From Candidatus Iainarchaeum sp. (GTDB lineage: Archaea > Iainarchaeota > Iainarchaeia > Iainarchaeales > GCA-2688035), in contig JAPLVT010000015.1 of assembly GCA_026396975.1 (NCBI GenBank), positions 1-8,086 of the forward strand: a stretch of DNA of 8,086 bases. The letters are read 5' to 3'. Below, piece by piece: positions 1-5,358 of this stretch (position 1 is its first letter; each line of letters begins with the position of its first letter). The position numbers were made by a program, and so were the translations under genes. The notes below the pieces were generated by a model. The model was not told the DNA's origin. It ran no database searches and saw only the letters and a program-made list of their open reading frames with translations.

Positions 1-174
1 GCTTTCATTGCCCGACAGCCTTTGTTTCGCTTCCGAAGAGAGCGGTAGGCTCTTAGTATACTTATACGCGGACCCGATTGCAATATTCAAACGACGCGCA
101 ATCCGCTTGTGGGAAATGCCTTCCAAGCGCAAATTGCAAATTTCATTTACTAAAGGGGGCGCTAATTTTCGCAT
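1..174 (-). CDS. Helix-turn-helix DNA-binding protein, N-terminal part (runs off the window)
   Basis: The first 58 codons, from ATG at 174-172, stay open to base 1, so the gene continues beyond the left edge. Residues about 8-40 form a resolvase- or transposase-like helix-turn-helix: LRLEGISHKRIARRLNI, then GSAYKYTK as the likely recognition helix, then a basic stretch ending SSEAKQRL. This layout (short HTH of the 'EGxSxxxIAxxL' kind, then a K/R-rich linker) is known from archaeal transcription regulators and from the N-termini of some free-standing homing-endonuclease-like proteins. Which one cannot be told without the rest. A start at 174 is favoured because a stop codon lies shortly upstream in frame. 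It lies about 100 bp downstream of the tRNA-Lys(CTT) gene on the same strand. A clear TATA box was not found; a weak TAAAT-type element sits near 198-203. Confidence 0.6.
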   Translation of the reverse strand, partial: MRKLAPPLVNEICNLRLEGISHKRIARRLNIAIGSAYKYTKSLPLSSEAKQRLSGNES

Positions 175-274
175 ACTAAAATATTTACAAAAAAACTACA
201 TTTAGCCCTCTTCGCAACACCCCGCGCTTCCGCTGAAATTTACAACCCGATGCGTTCCGCTAAACGAAGAAAAG

Positions 275-348
275 CGAGCCCAGTGGGATTCGAACCCACG
301 ACACCCTGATTAAGAGTCAGGTGCTCTACCAGACTGAGCTATGGGCCC
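275..348 (-). tRNA. tRNA-Lys (anticodon CTT)
   Basis: Reading the minus strand gives a 74-nt cloverleaf. The acceptor stem GGGCCCA pairs with TGGGCTC (one G-T pair), the D-arm includes AGCTCAGTCTGGTAGAGC, the anticodon stem CCTGA/TCAGG encloses loop CTCTTAA with anticodon CTT, and the T-arm is GTGGG-TTCGAAT-CCCAC. The discriminator base is G and CCA is not encoded. It resembles the tRNA-Lys(TTT) gene at 830-903 closely, so the two probably arose by duplication. No intron is seen. Confidence 0.96.
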
Positions 349-374
349 ATTAAATAAGAGTCTTTCAGGCAAGG

Positions 375-382
375 TATTTAAA
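375..382 (-). promoter_or_regulatory. TATA box for tRNA-Lys(CTT)
   Basis: The minus strand reads TTTAAATA here, centred about 30 bp before the tRNA 5' end at 348, which is the spacing expected for an archaeal TATA box with a short 5' leader. It lies between the membrane-protein stop codon (403) and the tRNA, so this tRNA can be transcribed on its own. Confidence 0.5.
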
Positions 383-402
383 CGTTTAGCGCGCTTTCGC
401 GG

Positions 403-825
403 CTATTTTCTTCTTGCAGTAATTAACCAGGACAGGAAATAAAAATTAACTATTATTAACCCGATCAGGAAAAGCGAACCAACCCAAAGCAAAGAATCCA
501 GCAACTGCAAATAACTTCCTGCTAGCTTGCCATCGTATGAGAAAACCCCAAAGTAAGAAAGGCACAAATTAACCAGTTGAACAGCTAAAAACCCGATGCC
601 ACCGTAATTTCCAAGAAAAAGCACCATGTCAAATTGCGAATCGAGTTCCTTGCTAATCTCTTCCGATTTGAACAATCTTTTCAAGACATGAGCAAAAAGC
701 AGCTGCGAATAAAACAATATCGCAAAAGAAACCGAAACCGACAGGCCGAAAAAAATAAACGCCGCCTGATATGCCGCGAAAGTAATTATCGCTGGTATAG
801 CAGCCAATTCTAACCTTATGCTCAT
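403..825 (-). CDS. Small four-helix membrane protein, unknown function
   Basis: The product has 140 residues and is very hydrophobic. Four membrane segments can be seen at about residues 7-28, 31-48, 66-93 and 107-136. A charged loop, KRLFKSEEISKELDSQ at about 49-64, separates helices 2 and 3, and the C-terminus ends in the basic ARRK, which suggests a cytoplasmic tail. I do not recognise the family and see no catalytic motif. The ATG at 825 lies only 4 nt after the discriminator base of tRNA-Lys(TTT) on the same strand, leaving no room for a promoter outside the tRNA gene, so cotranscription with that tRNA and release by 3' tRNA processing is likely (inference). An alternative TTG start seven codons in is possible. 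The gene is more AT-rich than serS next to it. Confidence 0.75.
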   Translation of the reverse strand: MSIRLELAAIPAIITFAAYQAAFIFFGLSVSVSFAILFYSQLLFAHVLKRLFKSEEISKELDSQFDMVLFLGNYGGIGFLAVQLVNLCLSYFGVFSYDGKLAGSYLQLLDSLLWVGSLFLIGLIIVNFYFLSWLITARRK

Positions 826-829
826 TAAT

Positions 830-903
830 CGAGCCCGCTGGGATTTGAACCCAGGACAGCTTGGTTAAAAGCCAAGTGCTCTGCCAGACTGAGCTACGGG
901 CCC
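830..903 (-). tRNA. tRNA-Lys (anticodon TTT)
   Basis: On the minus strand a 74-nt cloverleaf is visible. The acceptor stem GGGCCCG pairs with CGGGCTC (one G-T pair), the D-arm includes AGCTCAGTCTGGCAGAGC, the anticodon stem CTTGG/CCAAG encloses loop CTTTTAA with anticodon TTT, and the T-arm is CTGGG-TTCAAAT-CCCAG. The discriminator is G, CCA is not encoded, and there is no intron. With the CTT gene nearby, both lysine codons are served from this window. The next gene on the same strand starts 4 nt after it. Confidence 0.96.
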
Positions 904-941
904 ACAAAACAAAACTTGTTAATTATCAGACTAATTAGGGA

Positions 942-950
942 TATATAAAA
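942..950 (-). promoter_or_regulatory. TATA box for tRNA-Lys(TTT) and probably the membrane gene after it
   Basis: The minus strand reads TTTTATATA, centred about 42 bp before the tRNA 5' end, which predicts a start near 918 and a leader of about 15 nt to be removed by RNase P. It lies between the stop of serS (981) and the tRNA, so serS transcripts are not needed to drive this unit. Confidence 0.5.
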
Positions 951-980
951 GATTTGTATGGAACGGATTTAAAAAAGTGG

Positions 981-2351
981 CTACTTGCCGCGTTTTCTGC
1001 CCTTTTTCACGGGCTTTTTGGCGGGCTTTGAAGAACGCTTTGCCTTCTTGGCTTCAGCCTTGTTCGCGGGGGGCGCCTTGCCGATTTCCTTAATCCCGTT
1101 CATATACGGCCTGAGCGCTTCTGGCACAATAATTGTGCCCTGCTTTGTCTGGTAGTTCTCGATGATGCAGCGCAGCAGGCGCGTGGTCGCGGCCATGGTG
1201 CTGTTCAATGTGTGCACGAACTCTTTCTCACCGCTTTTGCGCCTGAATTTTATGCCCAAGCGTGCGGACTGGTAGGCGGTGCAGTTGCTGCAGCTCATTA
1301 ACTCAAAGAATTTTCCCTCGCGCGGGCTCCAGCCATTTATGTCGTATTTTTTGGCCGCGACAGTGCCGATGTCGCCTGTGCAAATGTTTGTCACGTTGTG
1401 TGGAATCTTCAGTTTCCTGAGAAGCTCCTGCGCGTTTTCCGCGAGTTTTTCATGCCATTCCCAGCTTTCTTCGGGGGCACACAAAATAATCTGCTCTATT
1501 TTGTTGAACTGGTGCACGCGGAATAACCCCCGTTCATCCAAGCCGTGCTTGCCGATTTCCCTCCTAAAACAGGCGCTGACGCCGGCAAGCACGATTGGCA
1601 GCTGCCCTTCATCCAATATTTCATCCATGTACATCGCTGTCAACGGGTGCTCGCTTGTGGCAATGAGATAGGCGTCTTCGCCCTCTGTTTTGTACATCAC
1701 GTTCTCGAAGTCCGCGAGGTCTGTTACGCCCTCGTACGGCTTGCGTTTTATCATGAAAGGCGGCTGAATAAGCGTGAAGCCTTTTTTTATCAGCAAGTCG
1801 ATTGCGAAGCGCTGGGCCGCGAGATCAAGCAGCGCAAGGTCGCCTTTAAGGAAAAAAAATCCCGCGCCGCTTATTTTCACCGCGCGCTCGAAATCAGCGA
1901 CGCCGAGCTCTGCTGCAAGCTGGCCGTGGTGCTTAACCTCGAAAGAAGGCTTTTTCGGCTTGCCCCAGGTGCGCACAACAACATTTTCACTTTCATCCTT
2001 GCCAAGCGGCACGCTGTCGTGCAGGATGTTTGGCATGCGCATCAAATAGTAATCTATTTTTTCCCTGAAACCAACCATTGCTGCCTCTTTCCCGGCAATT
2101 TGCTGTGGAATCTTTTTTGCTTCCTCAATCAGGGCGCCTGCGTCCTTGCCGCCGCGCTTTGCCTCGTTTACCCGCCGGCTAAGCGTGTTGCGCGACGCGC
2201 GCAGCGCGTCAACCTCCTGCTTCAGCGAACGCCATTCCTTGTCTTTCTGTAGCAGGTCTTCAAGCCATTCAAGCTTTTCGCTGTCGTTCCTTTTCTGCAA
2301 ATCGCACCTGACCAGGTCGGGGTTGCTTCTTATCAAACCAATTTCAAGCAT
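981..2351 (-). CDS. serS: Seryl-tRNA synthetase (standard, non-methanogen type)
   Basis: This class II synthetase (456 residues) attaches serine to tRNA-Ser in the cytosol. Residues about 1-115 form the N-terminal coiled-coil tRNA-binding arm (two charged helices with a turn near RGGKDAGA). The catalytic domain follows: motif 1 at about 183-199 ending in the conserved P of QPPF, the serine-binding ATSEHPL at 231-237, motif 2 at about 261-286 (CFRREIGKHG, then RGLFRVHQFNKIEQ), and motif 3 at about 383-401 (NSTMAATTRLL, then ENYQ). The motif 3 wording is of the archaeal/eukaryotic kind. The C-terminus (about 427-456) is an unusual Lys/Arg/Ala/Pro tail. The ATG at 2351 is chosen because the family begins with MLEIGLIR-like sequence and a GGGAG ribosome site lies 7 nt upstream. 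An in-frame extension to 2513 would cover the divergent trm56 gene and its promoter. Confidence 0.96.
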   Translation of the reverse strand: MLEIGLIRSNPDLVRCDLQKRNDSEKLEWLEDLLQKDKEWRSLKQEVDALRASRNTLSRRVNEAKRGGKDAGALIEEAKKIPQQIAGKEAAMVGFREKIDYYLMRMPNILHDSVPLGKDESENVVVRTWGKPKKPSFEVKHHGQLAAELGVADFERAVKISGAGFFFLKGDLALLDLAAQRFAIDLLIKKGFTLIQPPFMIKRKPYEGVTDLADFENVMYKTEGEDAYLIATSEHPLTAMYMDEILDEGQLPIVLAGVSACFRREIGKHGLDERGLFRVHQFNKIEQIILCAPEESWEWHEKLAENAQELLRKLKIPHNVTNICTGDIGTVAAKKYDINGWSPREGKFFELMSCSNCTAYQSARLGIKFRRKSGEKEFVHTLNSTMAATTRLLRCIIENYQTKQGTIIVPEALRPYMNGIKEIGKAPPANKAEAKKAKRSSKPAKKPVKKGRKRGK

Positions 2352-2377
2352 TGCTTTGCTCCCAATCGTCCTTTTGT

Positions 2378-2385
2378 AATAAAAA
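2378..2385 (+). promoter_or_regulatory. TATA-like box for trm56
   Basis: AATAAAAA, preceded by TTGT, is centred about 29 bp before the trm56 ATG, which predicts a leaderless or near-leaderless transcript. The box is interleaved with the divergent serS promoter. Confidence 0.35.
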
Positions 2386-2394
2386 GGCATTGTA

Positions 2395-2405
2395 GAAAAT
2401 ATAAA
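2395..2405 (-). promoter_or_regulatory. TATA box for serS
   Basis: The minus strand reads TTTTATATTTT, the best TATA match in this spacer. It predicts a start near 2375 and a leader of about 24 nt that includes the GGGAG ribosome site of serS, which supports the 2351 start over upstream ATGs. Confidence 0.5.
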
Positions 2406-2410
2406 AGAAT

Positions 2411-2947
2411 ATGGCTGCCCTGACAATTGACGTGCTGCGATATGGGCACAGGGATGTGCGCGATTATCGGGTGACAACGCACTGTTGCCTTGTGGCACGA
2501 GCGCTTGGCGCAAGAAAAATAATCATAGAGGGCACGCCGGACAGGGGGATAAAGGAAAGTGTCGACGGTGTCACGAAACGCTGGGGCGGCGGATTCAAAG
2601 TAGAGTTCATGGAAAGCTGGCGCAGCGCGGTTCGGAAATACAAAAAAGCGGGTTTTTTTATAGTGCACCTGACAATGTACGGGCTGCCGATTGAAAAAGA
2701 GACAAAAAAATTGCGGAAGAAAGGAAAAATTCTTCTCATAATAGGCAGCCAGAAGGTCGAGTGCGATGTCTACAGGCTTAGCGACGCGAACATCAGCGTC
2801 ACGCAGCAGCCGCATAGTGAAATAGGCGCACTGGCTGTCGCATTGGACGGGCTGCAGGGCGGCAAAGAGCTTGCGAAGCGCTTTAAGGGGGCAAAAATAA
2901 GAATAACCCCGCAGCCGCACGGCAAAAAAGTGCTGAACGCGCGCTGA
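2411..2947 (+). CDS. trm56: tRNA (cytidine(56)-2'-O)-methyltransferase, aTrm56 type
   Basis: The 178-residue product fits the archaeal SPOUT methyltransferase family that 2'-O-methylates C56 in the tRNA T-loop with S-adenosylmethionine. Family hallmarks are visible in order: RYGHRDVRDYRVTTH at about 10-24, RWGGGF at 57-62, HLTMYG at 86-91, a glycine-containing strand-turn IGSQKV at 111-116, and QPHSEIGALAVALD at 133-146, part of the trefoil-knot cofactor site. The length is typical of the family. All three tRNA genes in this window keep the TTC (T-psi-C) triplet the enzyme acts on. It is divergent from serS with 59 bp between start codons. The tfe gene follows on the same strand after 61 bp and has its own TATA-like box. 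Confidence 0.93.
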   Translation: MAALTIDVLRYGHRDVRDYRVTTHCCLVARALGARKIIIEGTPDRGIKESVDGVTKRWGGGFKVEFMESWRSAVRKYKKAGFFIVHLTMYGLPIEKETKKLRKKGKILLIIGSQKVECDVYRLSDANISVTQQPHSEIGALAVALDGLQGGKELAKRFKGAKIRITPQPHGKKVLNAR

Positions 2948-2965
2948 GAAAAGCAATGGAAGCGC

Positions 2966-2978
2966 TTTTTATTTTTAT
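2966..2978 (+). promoter_or_regulatory. TATA-like promoter element for tfe
   Basis: The T-rich stretch TTTTTATTTTTA lies about 37 bp before the TTG start of tfe, predicting a start close to 2998 and a leader of about 10 nt that holds GGGGAG (2999-3004), the likely ribosome site. Readthrough from trm56 is also possible. Confidence 0.4.
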
Positions 2979-3008
2979 TGACGGGGAAATATTTTACTGG
3001 GGAGCAGA

Positions 3009-3548
3009 TTGGCAAAGGCAAGCAAGAAGATAAGCGAGTTTTCTTTAGTGCAGGGTTACCTGACCAGGCTAAGCGGCGGGCTCGCTGTGGGGGTAGTGAA
3101 GATTTGCGAGAGAAAAACAGGGAGCGTAACAGACGAGGAGCTTGCAAAAAAACTCAAGGTAAAGGTAACTGAAGTCCGGACAATACTGAACAGGCTGCAC
3201 TATGCTGGGATAGCCTGCTACAAAAAGACAAAAAACCGGAAAACAGGCTGGTACAGCTACACCTGGGCCATAAAACCGCGGCGGGTCATTGAACTGCTGC
3301 TTGAAGAGCAGGCGAAAGAGATTGAAAAGCTGGAAAGCAAACAACGCTTTGAGAAAGACTACACTTTTTTCATATGCAAGGACCGCTGCAGCACATTCCC
3401 GTTTGAAATAGCCGCGGAATACCAGTTCAAATGCCCGGCTTGCGGCAAAACAATGGACTTGGCGGACAACGAAAAAATGGCGAAAGGAAGGAACAAGCAG
3501 ATAAGCGACCTGAAAAAAGAGGTAGAAGAACTGCGGAAAATAAGCTAA
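3009..3548 (+). CDS. tfe: Transcription initiation factor E alpha subunit (TFE-alpha)
   Basis: TFE helps RNA polymerase open promoter DNA and stabilises the initiation complex with TBP and TFB; it is the homologue of the eukaryotic TFIIE alpha N-terminal half. The 179-residue product has a winged helix at about 10-90 (DEELAKKLKVKVTEVRTILN as helix-turn-helix, then the wing KNRKTGWYSYTW typical of the family), a helical charged linker at about 91-118, a zinc ribbon at about 119-150 with C123/C127 and C142/C145, and a C-terminal coiled-coil-like tail at 158-179. Length and order match archaeal TFE. The start is TTG at 3009, picked because GGGGAG lies 4 nt upstream and no in-frame ATG exists near the expected N-terminus. 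The rare start may keep expression modest (inference). Confidence 0.93.
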   Translation: MAKASKKISEFSLVQGYLTRLSGGLAVGVVKICERKTGSVTDEELAKKLKVKVTEVRTILNRLHYAGIACYKKTKNRKTGWYSYTWAIKPRRVIELLLEEQAKEIEKLESKQRFEKDYTFFICKDRCSTFPFEIAAEYQFKCPACGKTMDLADNEKMAKGRNKQISDLKKEVEELRKIS

Positions 3549-3723
3549 AAAACACAAAATATTGGACAAATAGCACTGCTGCACCTTAAAGGGCGAAAAA
3601 CGCCAAAAAGAGTTAAAAAAAGCGTTTTAAAATAAAAAAAGCAATAATAAGTAAAATTATTACTTTAAATTAAATAATAATGCTAAAAAATACCTATAAT
3701 CGTTAAAAATGGTTTTAAAAACC

Positions 3724-3732
3724 TTTTTAAAT
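3724..3732 (+). promoter_or_regulatory. TATA box for initiator tRNA-Met
   Basis: TTTTTAAAT, with an upstream A/C stretch resembling a BRE, is centred about 31 bp before the tRNA 5' end. The 210-bp spacer from tfe to the tRNA is otherwise very AT-rich. It holds a small GGCG-AAAAA-CGCC hairpin (3592-3604) after tfe and an AAGTAA-N5-TTACTT inverted repeat (3649-3665), with no gene seen. Confidence 0.5.
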
Positions 3733-3758
3733 TGGTGCATAGGATAGTATTATTGCAA

Positions 3759-3833
3759 AGCGAGGTAGGGCAGCCAGGAGTGCCCGCCGGGCTCATAACC
3801 CGGAGGTCGAAGGTTCAAATCCTTCCCTCGCTA
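3759..3833 (+). tRNA. Initiator tRNA-Met (anticodon CAT)
   Basis: The 75-nt cloverleaf has acceptor stem AGCGAGG/CCTCGCT, D-arm GGGC...GCCC, anticodon stem CCGGG/CCCGG around loop CTCATAA, and T-arm GAAGG-TTCAAAT-CCTTC. The discriminator is A and CCA is not encoded. Two marks identify the initiator rather than the elongator: an A1:U72 pair at the end of the acceptor stem and three successive G:C pairs at the base of the anticodon stem (GGG facing CCC). These are used by the archaeal/eukaryotic initiation factors. tfe lies upstream on the same strand, but this gene has its own TATA box. Confidence 0.95.
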
Positions 3834-3839
3834 AAAACT

Positions 3840-4150
3840 CACGCCCCAGCCAACCGCATAAAACCGGGTTATGCGGGCCGCTTCAGGTAAAAACTGCTTC
3901 TCACACCCCCCCCAGAAATGCCAAAACAACCGCCGCCGGCTGAAGCACTAAAAACCAGCTCTCAAGACCCAACGCACAGCACAGTTTACCGGGCAAAAAT
4001 GGGCAGCCTGGGGAAGCCGGGCCTAAAAAAGGCCCCCACAGAGGGGTATGCCGCGGGCAGACACGCGCATGCCCGCAAAACACCCCCTCACTTCCAGTAT
4101 TACCTTAAAAACTAGGCTGCCTGCCAAGAGGCACCCGCGGCAGTTTGGAA
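3840..4150 (+). other. GC-rich, hairpin-rich region; possible structured non-coding RNA (no convincing gene)
   Basis: This is the longest gap without a gene. It is GC-rich between two AT-rich spacers. Hairpins visible: CCGCATAA/TTATGCGG (3854-3876), GCTTCAG/CTGAAGC (3880-3886 with 3940-3946), GGGCC/GGCCC (4019-4035), GCGGGCA/TGCCCGC (4053-4076) and CTGCC/GGCAG (4117-4143). A long-range helix pairs 4000-4011 with 4112-4123 over 12 contiguous pairs, three of them G-U if the plus strand is the RNA; these become A-C mismatches on the minus strand, which weakly favours plus. I looked for and did not find the conserved cores of RNase P RNA or SRP RNA, or C/D boxes. The one short open frame (3918-4115, 65 codons) is Pro/Ala/Lys-rich with no recognisable motif. 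It may be tRNA-linked RNA, a solitary sRNA, or merely GC-rich spacer. Confidence 0.35.
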
Positions 4151-4198
4151 AAAAGCTACTCACCAGTAGGCGCGTTAACCAAAAAGATGGCAAAGGCA

Positions 4199-4277
4199 GT
4201 AATTATTAGTAATTACCATCATTATTTGTCATTACAGTAATAATTTTAAGTAAGTATGGTCATTATTGTAATGATGG
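4199..4277 (+). promoter_or_regulatory. Cluster of inverted repeats at the promoter and start of the winged-helix gene
   Basis: Three nested palindromes are visible: GTAATTA-N4-TAATTAC (4199-4216), ATTAC-A-GTAAT (4231-4241), and a wider pair CCATCATTA (4216-4224) with TAATGATGG (4269-4277). GTCATTA also occurs twice (4228-4234, 4259-4265). A TATA-like TAATAATTTTAA lies at 4238-4249, so the repeats overlap promoter and start codons. This is the arrangement of an operator for a repressor, most simply self-regulation by the gene product that follows (inference). Confidence 0.5.
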
Positions 4278-4735
4278 TTCTGAAAAAAATCGTTTCAGGG
4301 TTATTTAAAGTGTTCCACAGGTTAGAGGCCTGGAGCGGCGCCCAAAAAGGGGTTTACGGACAGGAGGCGCCCCCCTCGGGGGAAGAGCCCTCTGGGGGGT
4401 TGCACTCGGTTTGGGATTACCTTCGGTTCAGGGAGAACACGCAGGCATTCCACATTAGCGGGGTATTGGGGTTTGAGGAATGGGTAGGCATGGACGAGAT
4501 AAGGCGCAGGGTCAGGGAGATTTTCGGGGTGGAATACAAGAACGAAAGAAGCTTATATCCCTACCTAAAAACATTGGGGGATATGGGGCTTGTTGAAAAC
4601 AGCGATGCCGGCGGCAGGCGGCAGTGGAGAAAAAAGGATGTTTTGATCAAAATTGTCCTGAAATCAGGCGAAAAAGAGGCAGTCGCGGAAGAAGCAGCTA
4701 AAGTACGGGAGCAAAAGAAGCAGCGCGCAGGATGA
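4256..4735 (+). CDS. Winged-helix DNA-binding protein, probable transcriptional regulator
   Basis: The 159-residue product has a short hydrophobic/basic N-terminus, a Gly/Pro/Glu-rich linker at about 28-50, and a winged-helix-like domain at about 51-135. In that domain, GMDEIRRRVREIFGV is a likely helix, NERSLYPYLKTLGDMGLVE resembles a recognition helix plus strand, and GGRRQWRKKDVLIKIVL resembles the wing. The tail (about 136-159) is a charged, probably coiled helix. I do not recognise the family; a regulator of an archaeal wHTH type is the simplest reading. The start is uncertain: ATG at 4256, 4271 or 4274. The later two fit a leaderless transcript from the TATA-like box near 4244. A strong CCCC-CTCG-GGGG hairpin (about 4372-4382) sits within the linker codons. 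The stop lies 2 bp from the stop of the convergent neighbour. Confidence 0.7.
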   Translation: MVIIVMMVLKKIVSGLFKVFHRLEAWSGAQKGVYGQEAPPSGEEPSGGLHSVWDYLRFRENTQAFHISGVLGFEEWVGMDEIRRRVREIFGVEYKNERSLYPYLKTLGDMGLVENSDAGGRRQWRKKDVLIKIVLKSGEKEAVAEEAAKVREQKKQRAG

Positions 4736-4737
4736 AG

Positions 4738-5346
4738 CTATTTTTGCGCCCCTTTTAGTTGTTTGTAGTTGGAGTACAATTTTTTCAGCACATCTGATTG
4801 AGAGTAAACCGCCTTGAACCAATCCAAGTTTACAATTGTTTGGGCCTGGTTCAGAAGCAGGTTGGGGTACCCTGCTTCAGCGACGCGCGATTTCGCGCCC
4901 CCTGCAGCGAGCGCAAGCTCGCTCGCGAGCGTTTCATGCTCTTTTGCGTTGGTGAGGACAAACTTCCTGCCAAGCAACTCCTCGAGCGCAGCCACAACTG
5001 CCGTTTCGTCAACATCTTTCTCGTTCATGTAATAAACCGCTTTCCAGTCTCCTTTGCCTTTCCAGACGTGCGCCGGATTTTTTCCGGTCTTAAAAAATTC
5101 AATAAGCTGCTGGAACCCGCCCGGGGGGATTATTACGCAGTTCTTGCCTGGCCGAGTGTAAGGAACAGAAGACAGCACGCCTTCCCGGTGGTAGTGGTAT
5201 ATTTTGCCGCTTGATTTGAAGACCGCTTGGGTGTAGCCGTACAGCGCGCGGAATAATTTTTGGTAGGTATAGCTGCTGTGCTTTATGTTTTCGGGGGTAA
5301 TAAATTTATATTGGATAAAGTAGCCTTTAACTCCCACAAAAATCAC
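4738..5346 (-). CDS. Unrecognised 202-residue protein, aromatic-rich and soluble
   Basis: The product begins at GTG 5346, preceded directly by an in-frame stop; another GTG lies three codons in, and no ATG exists in the N-terminal half. The first 127 residues are rich in Tyr, Phe, Lys and Gly (QYKFITPENIKHSSYTYQK, ALYGYTQ, IYHYHREG, then PYTRPGKNCVIIPP and WKAVYYMNEKDV), suggesting a compact beta-rich fold that could bind nucleic acid. A helical stretch follows (DETAVVAALEELLGRKF), then an Ala/Leu-rich part and a helical Lys-rich C-terminus. No membrane segment, metal-site pattern or known motif is seen. The even charge and the conserved-looking aromatic pattern argue for a real, folded protein. 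The leader (5347 to about 5424) carries operator-like palindromes. It converges with the winged-helix gene, with 2 bp between stops and no terminator between them. Confidence 0.75.
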   Translation of the reverse strand: MIFVGVKGYFIQYKFITPENIKHSSYTYQKLFRALYGYTQAVFKSSGKIYHYHREGVLSSVPYTRPGKNCVIIPPGGFQQLIEFFKTGKNPAHVWKGKGDWKAVYYMNEKDVDETAVVAALEELLGRKFVLTNAKEHETLASELALAAGGAKSRVAEAGYPNLLLNQAQTIVNLDWFKAVYSQSDVLKKLYSNYKQLKGAQK

Positions 5347-5358
5347 ACCCTAACTTTC

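Noticed and set aside
8..205. 65-codon open frame on the plus strand
   Set aside because: The minus strand here encodes a recognisable helix-turn-helix; the plus frame shows no motif.
2352..2513. In-frame extension of serS by 54 codons
   Set aside because: It overlaps the divergent trm56 gene and both promoters, and the added residues resemble nothing; the family starts at MLEIGLIR.
2333..2956. 207-codon open frame on the minus strand
   Set aside because: It is antisense to trm56, whose family motifs are unmistakable.
3918..4115. 65-codon open frame in the hairpin-rich region
   Set aside because: No ribosome site, no TATA box at the right spacing, and low-complexity Pro/Ala/Lys content; the hairpins explain the sequence better.
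3840..4150. RNase P RNA or SRP RNA
   Set aside because: The conserved GGAAAGTCC-like and ACAGAA-like cores of RNase P and the GGAAG/AGCAG core of SRP RNA were not found in proper arrangement on either strand.
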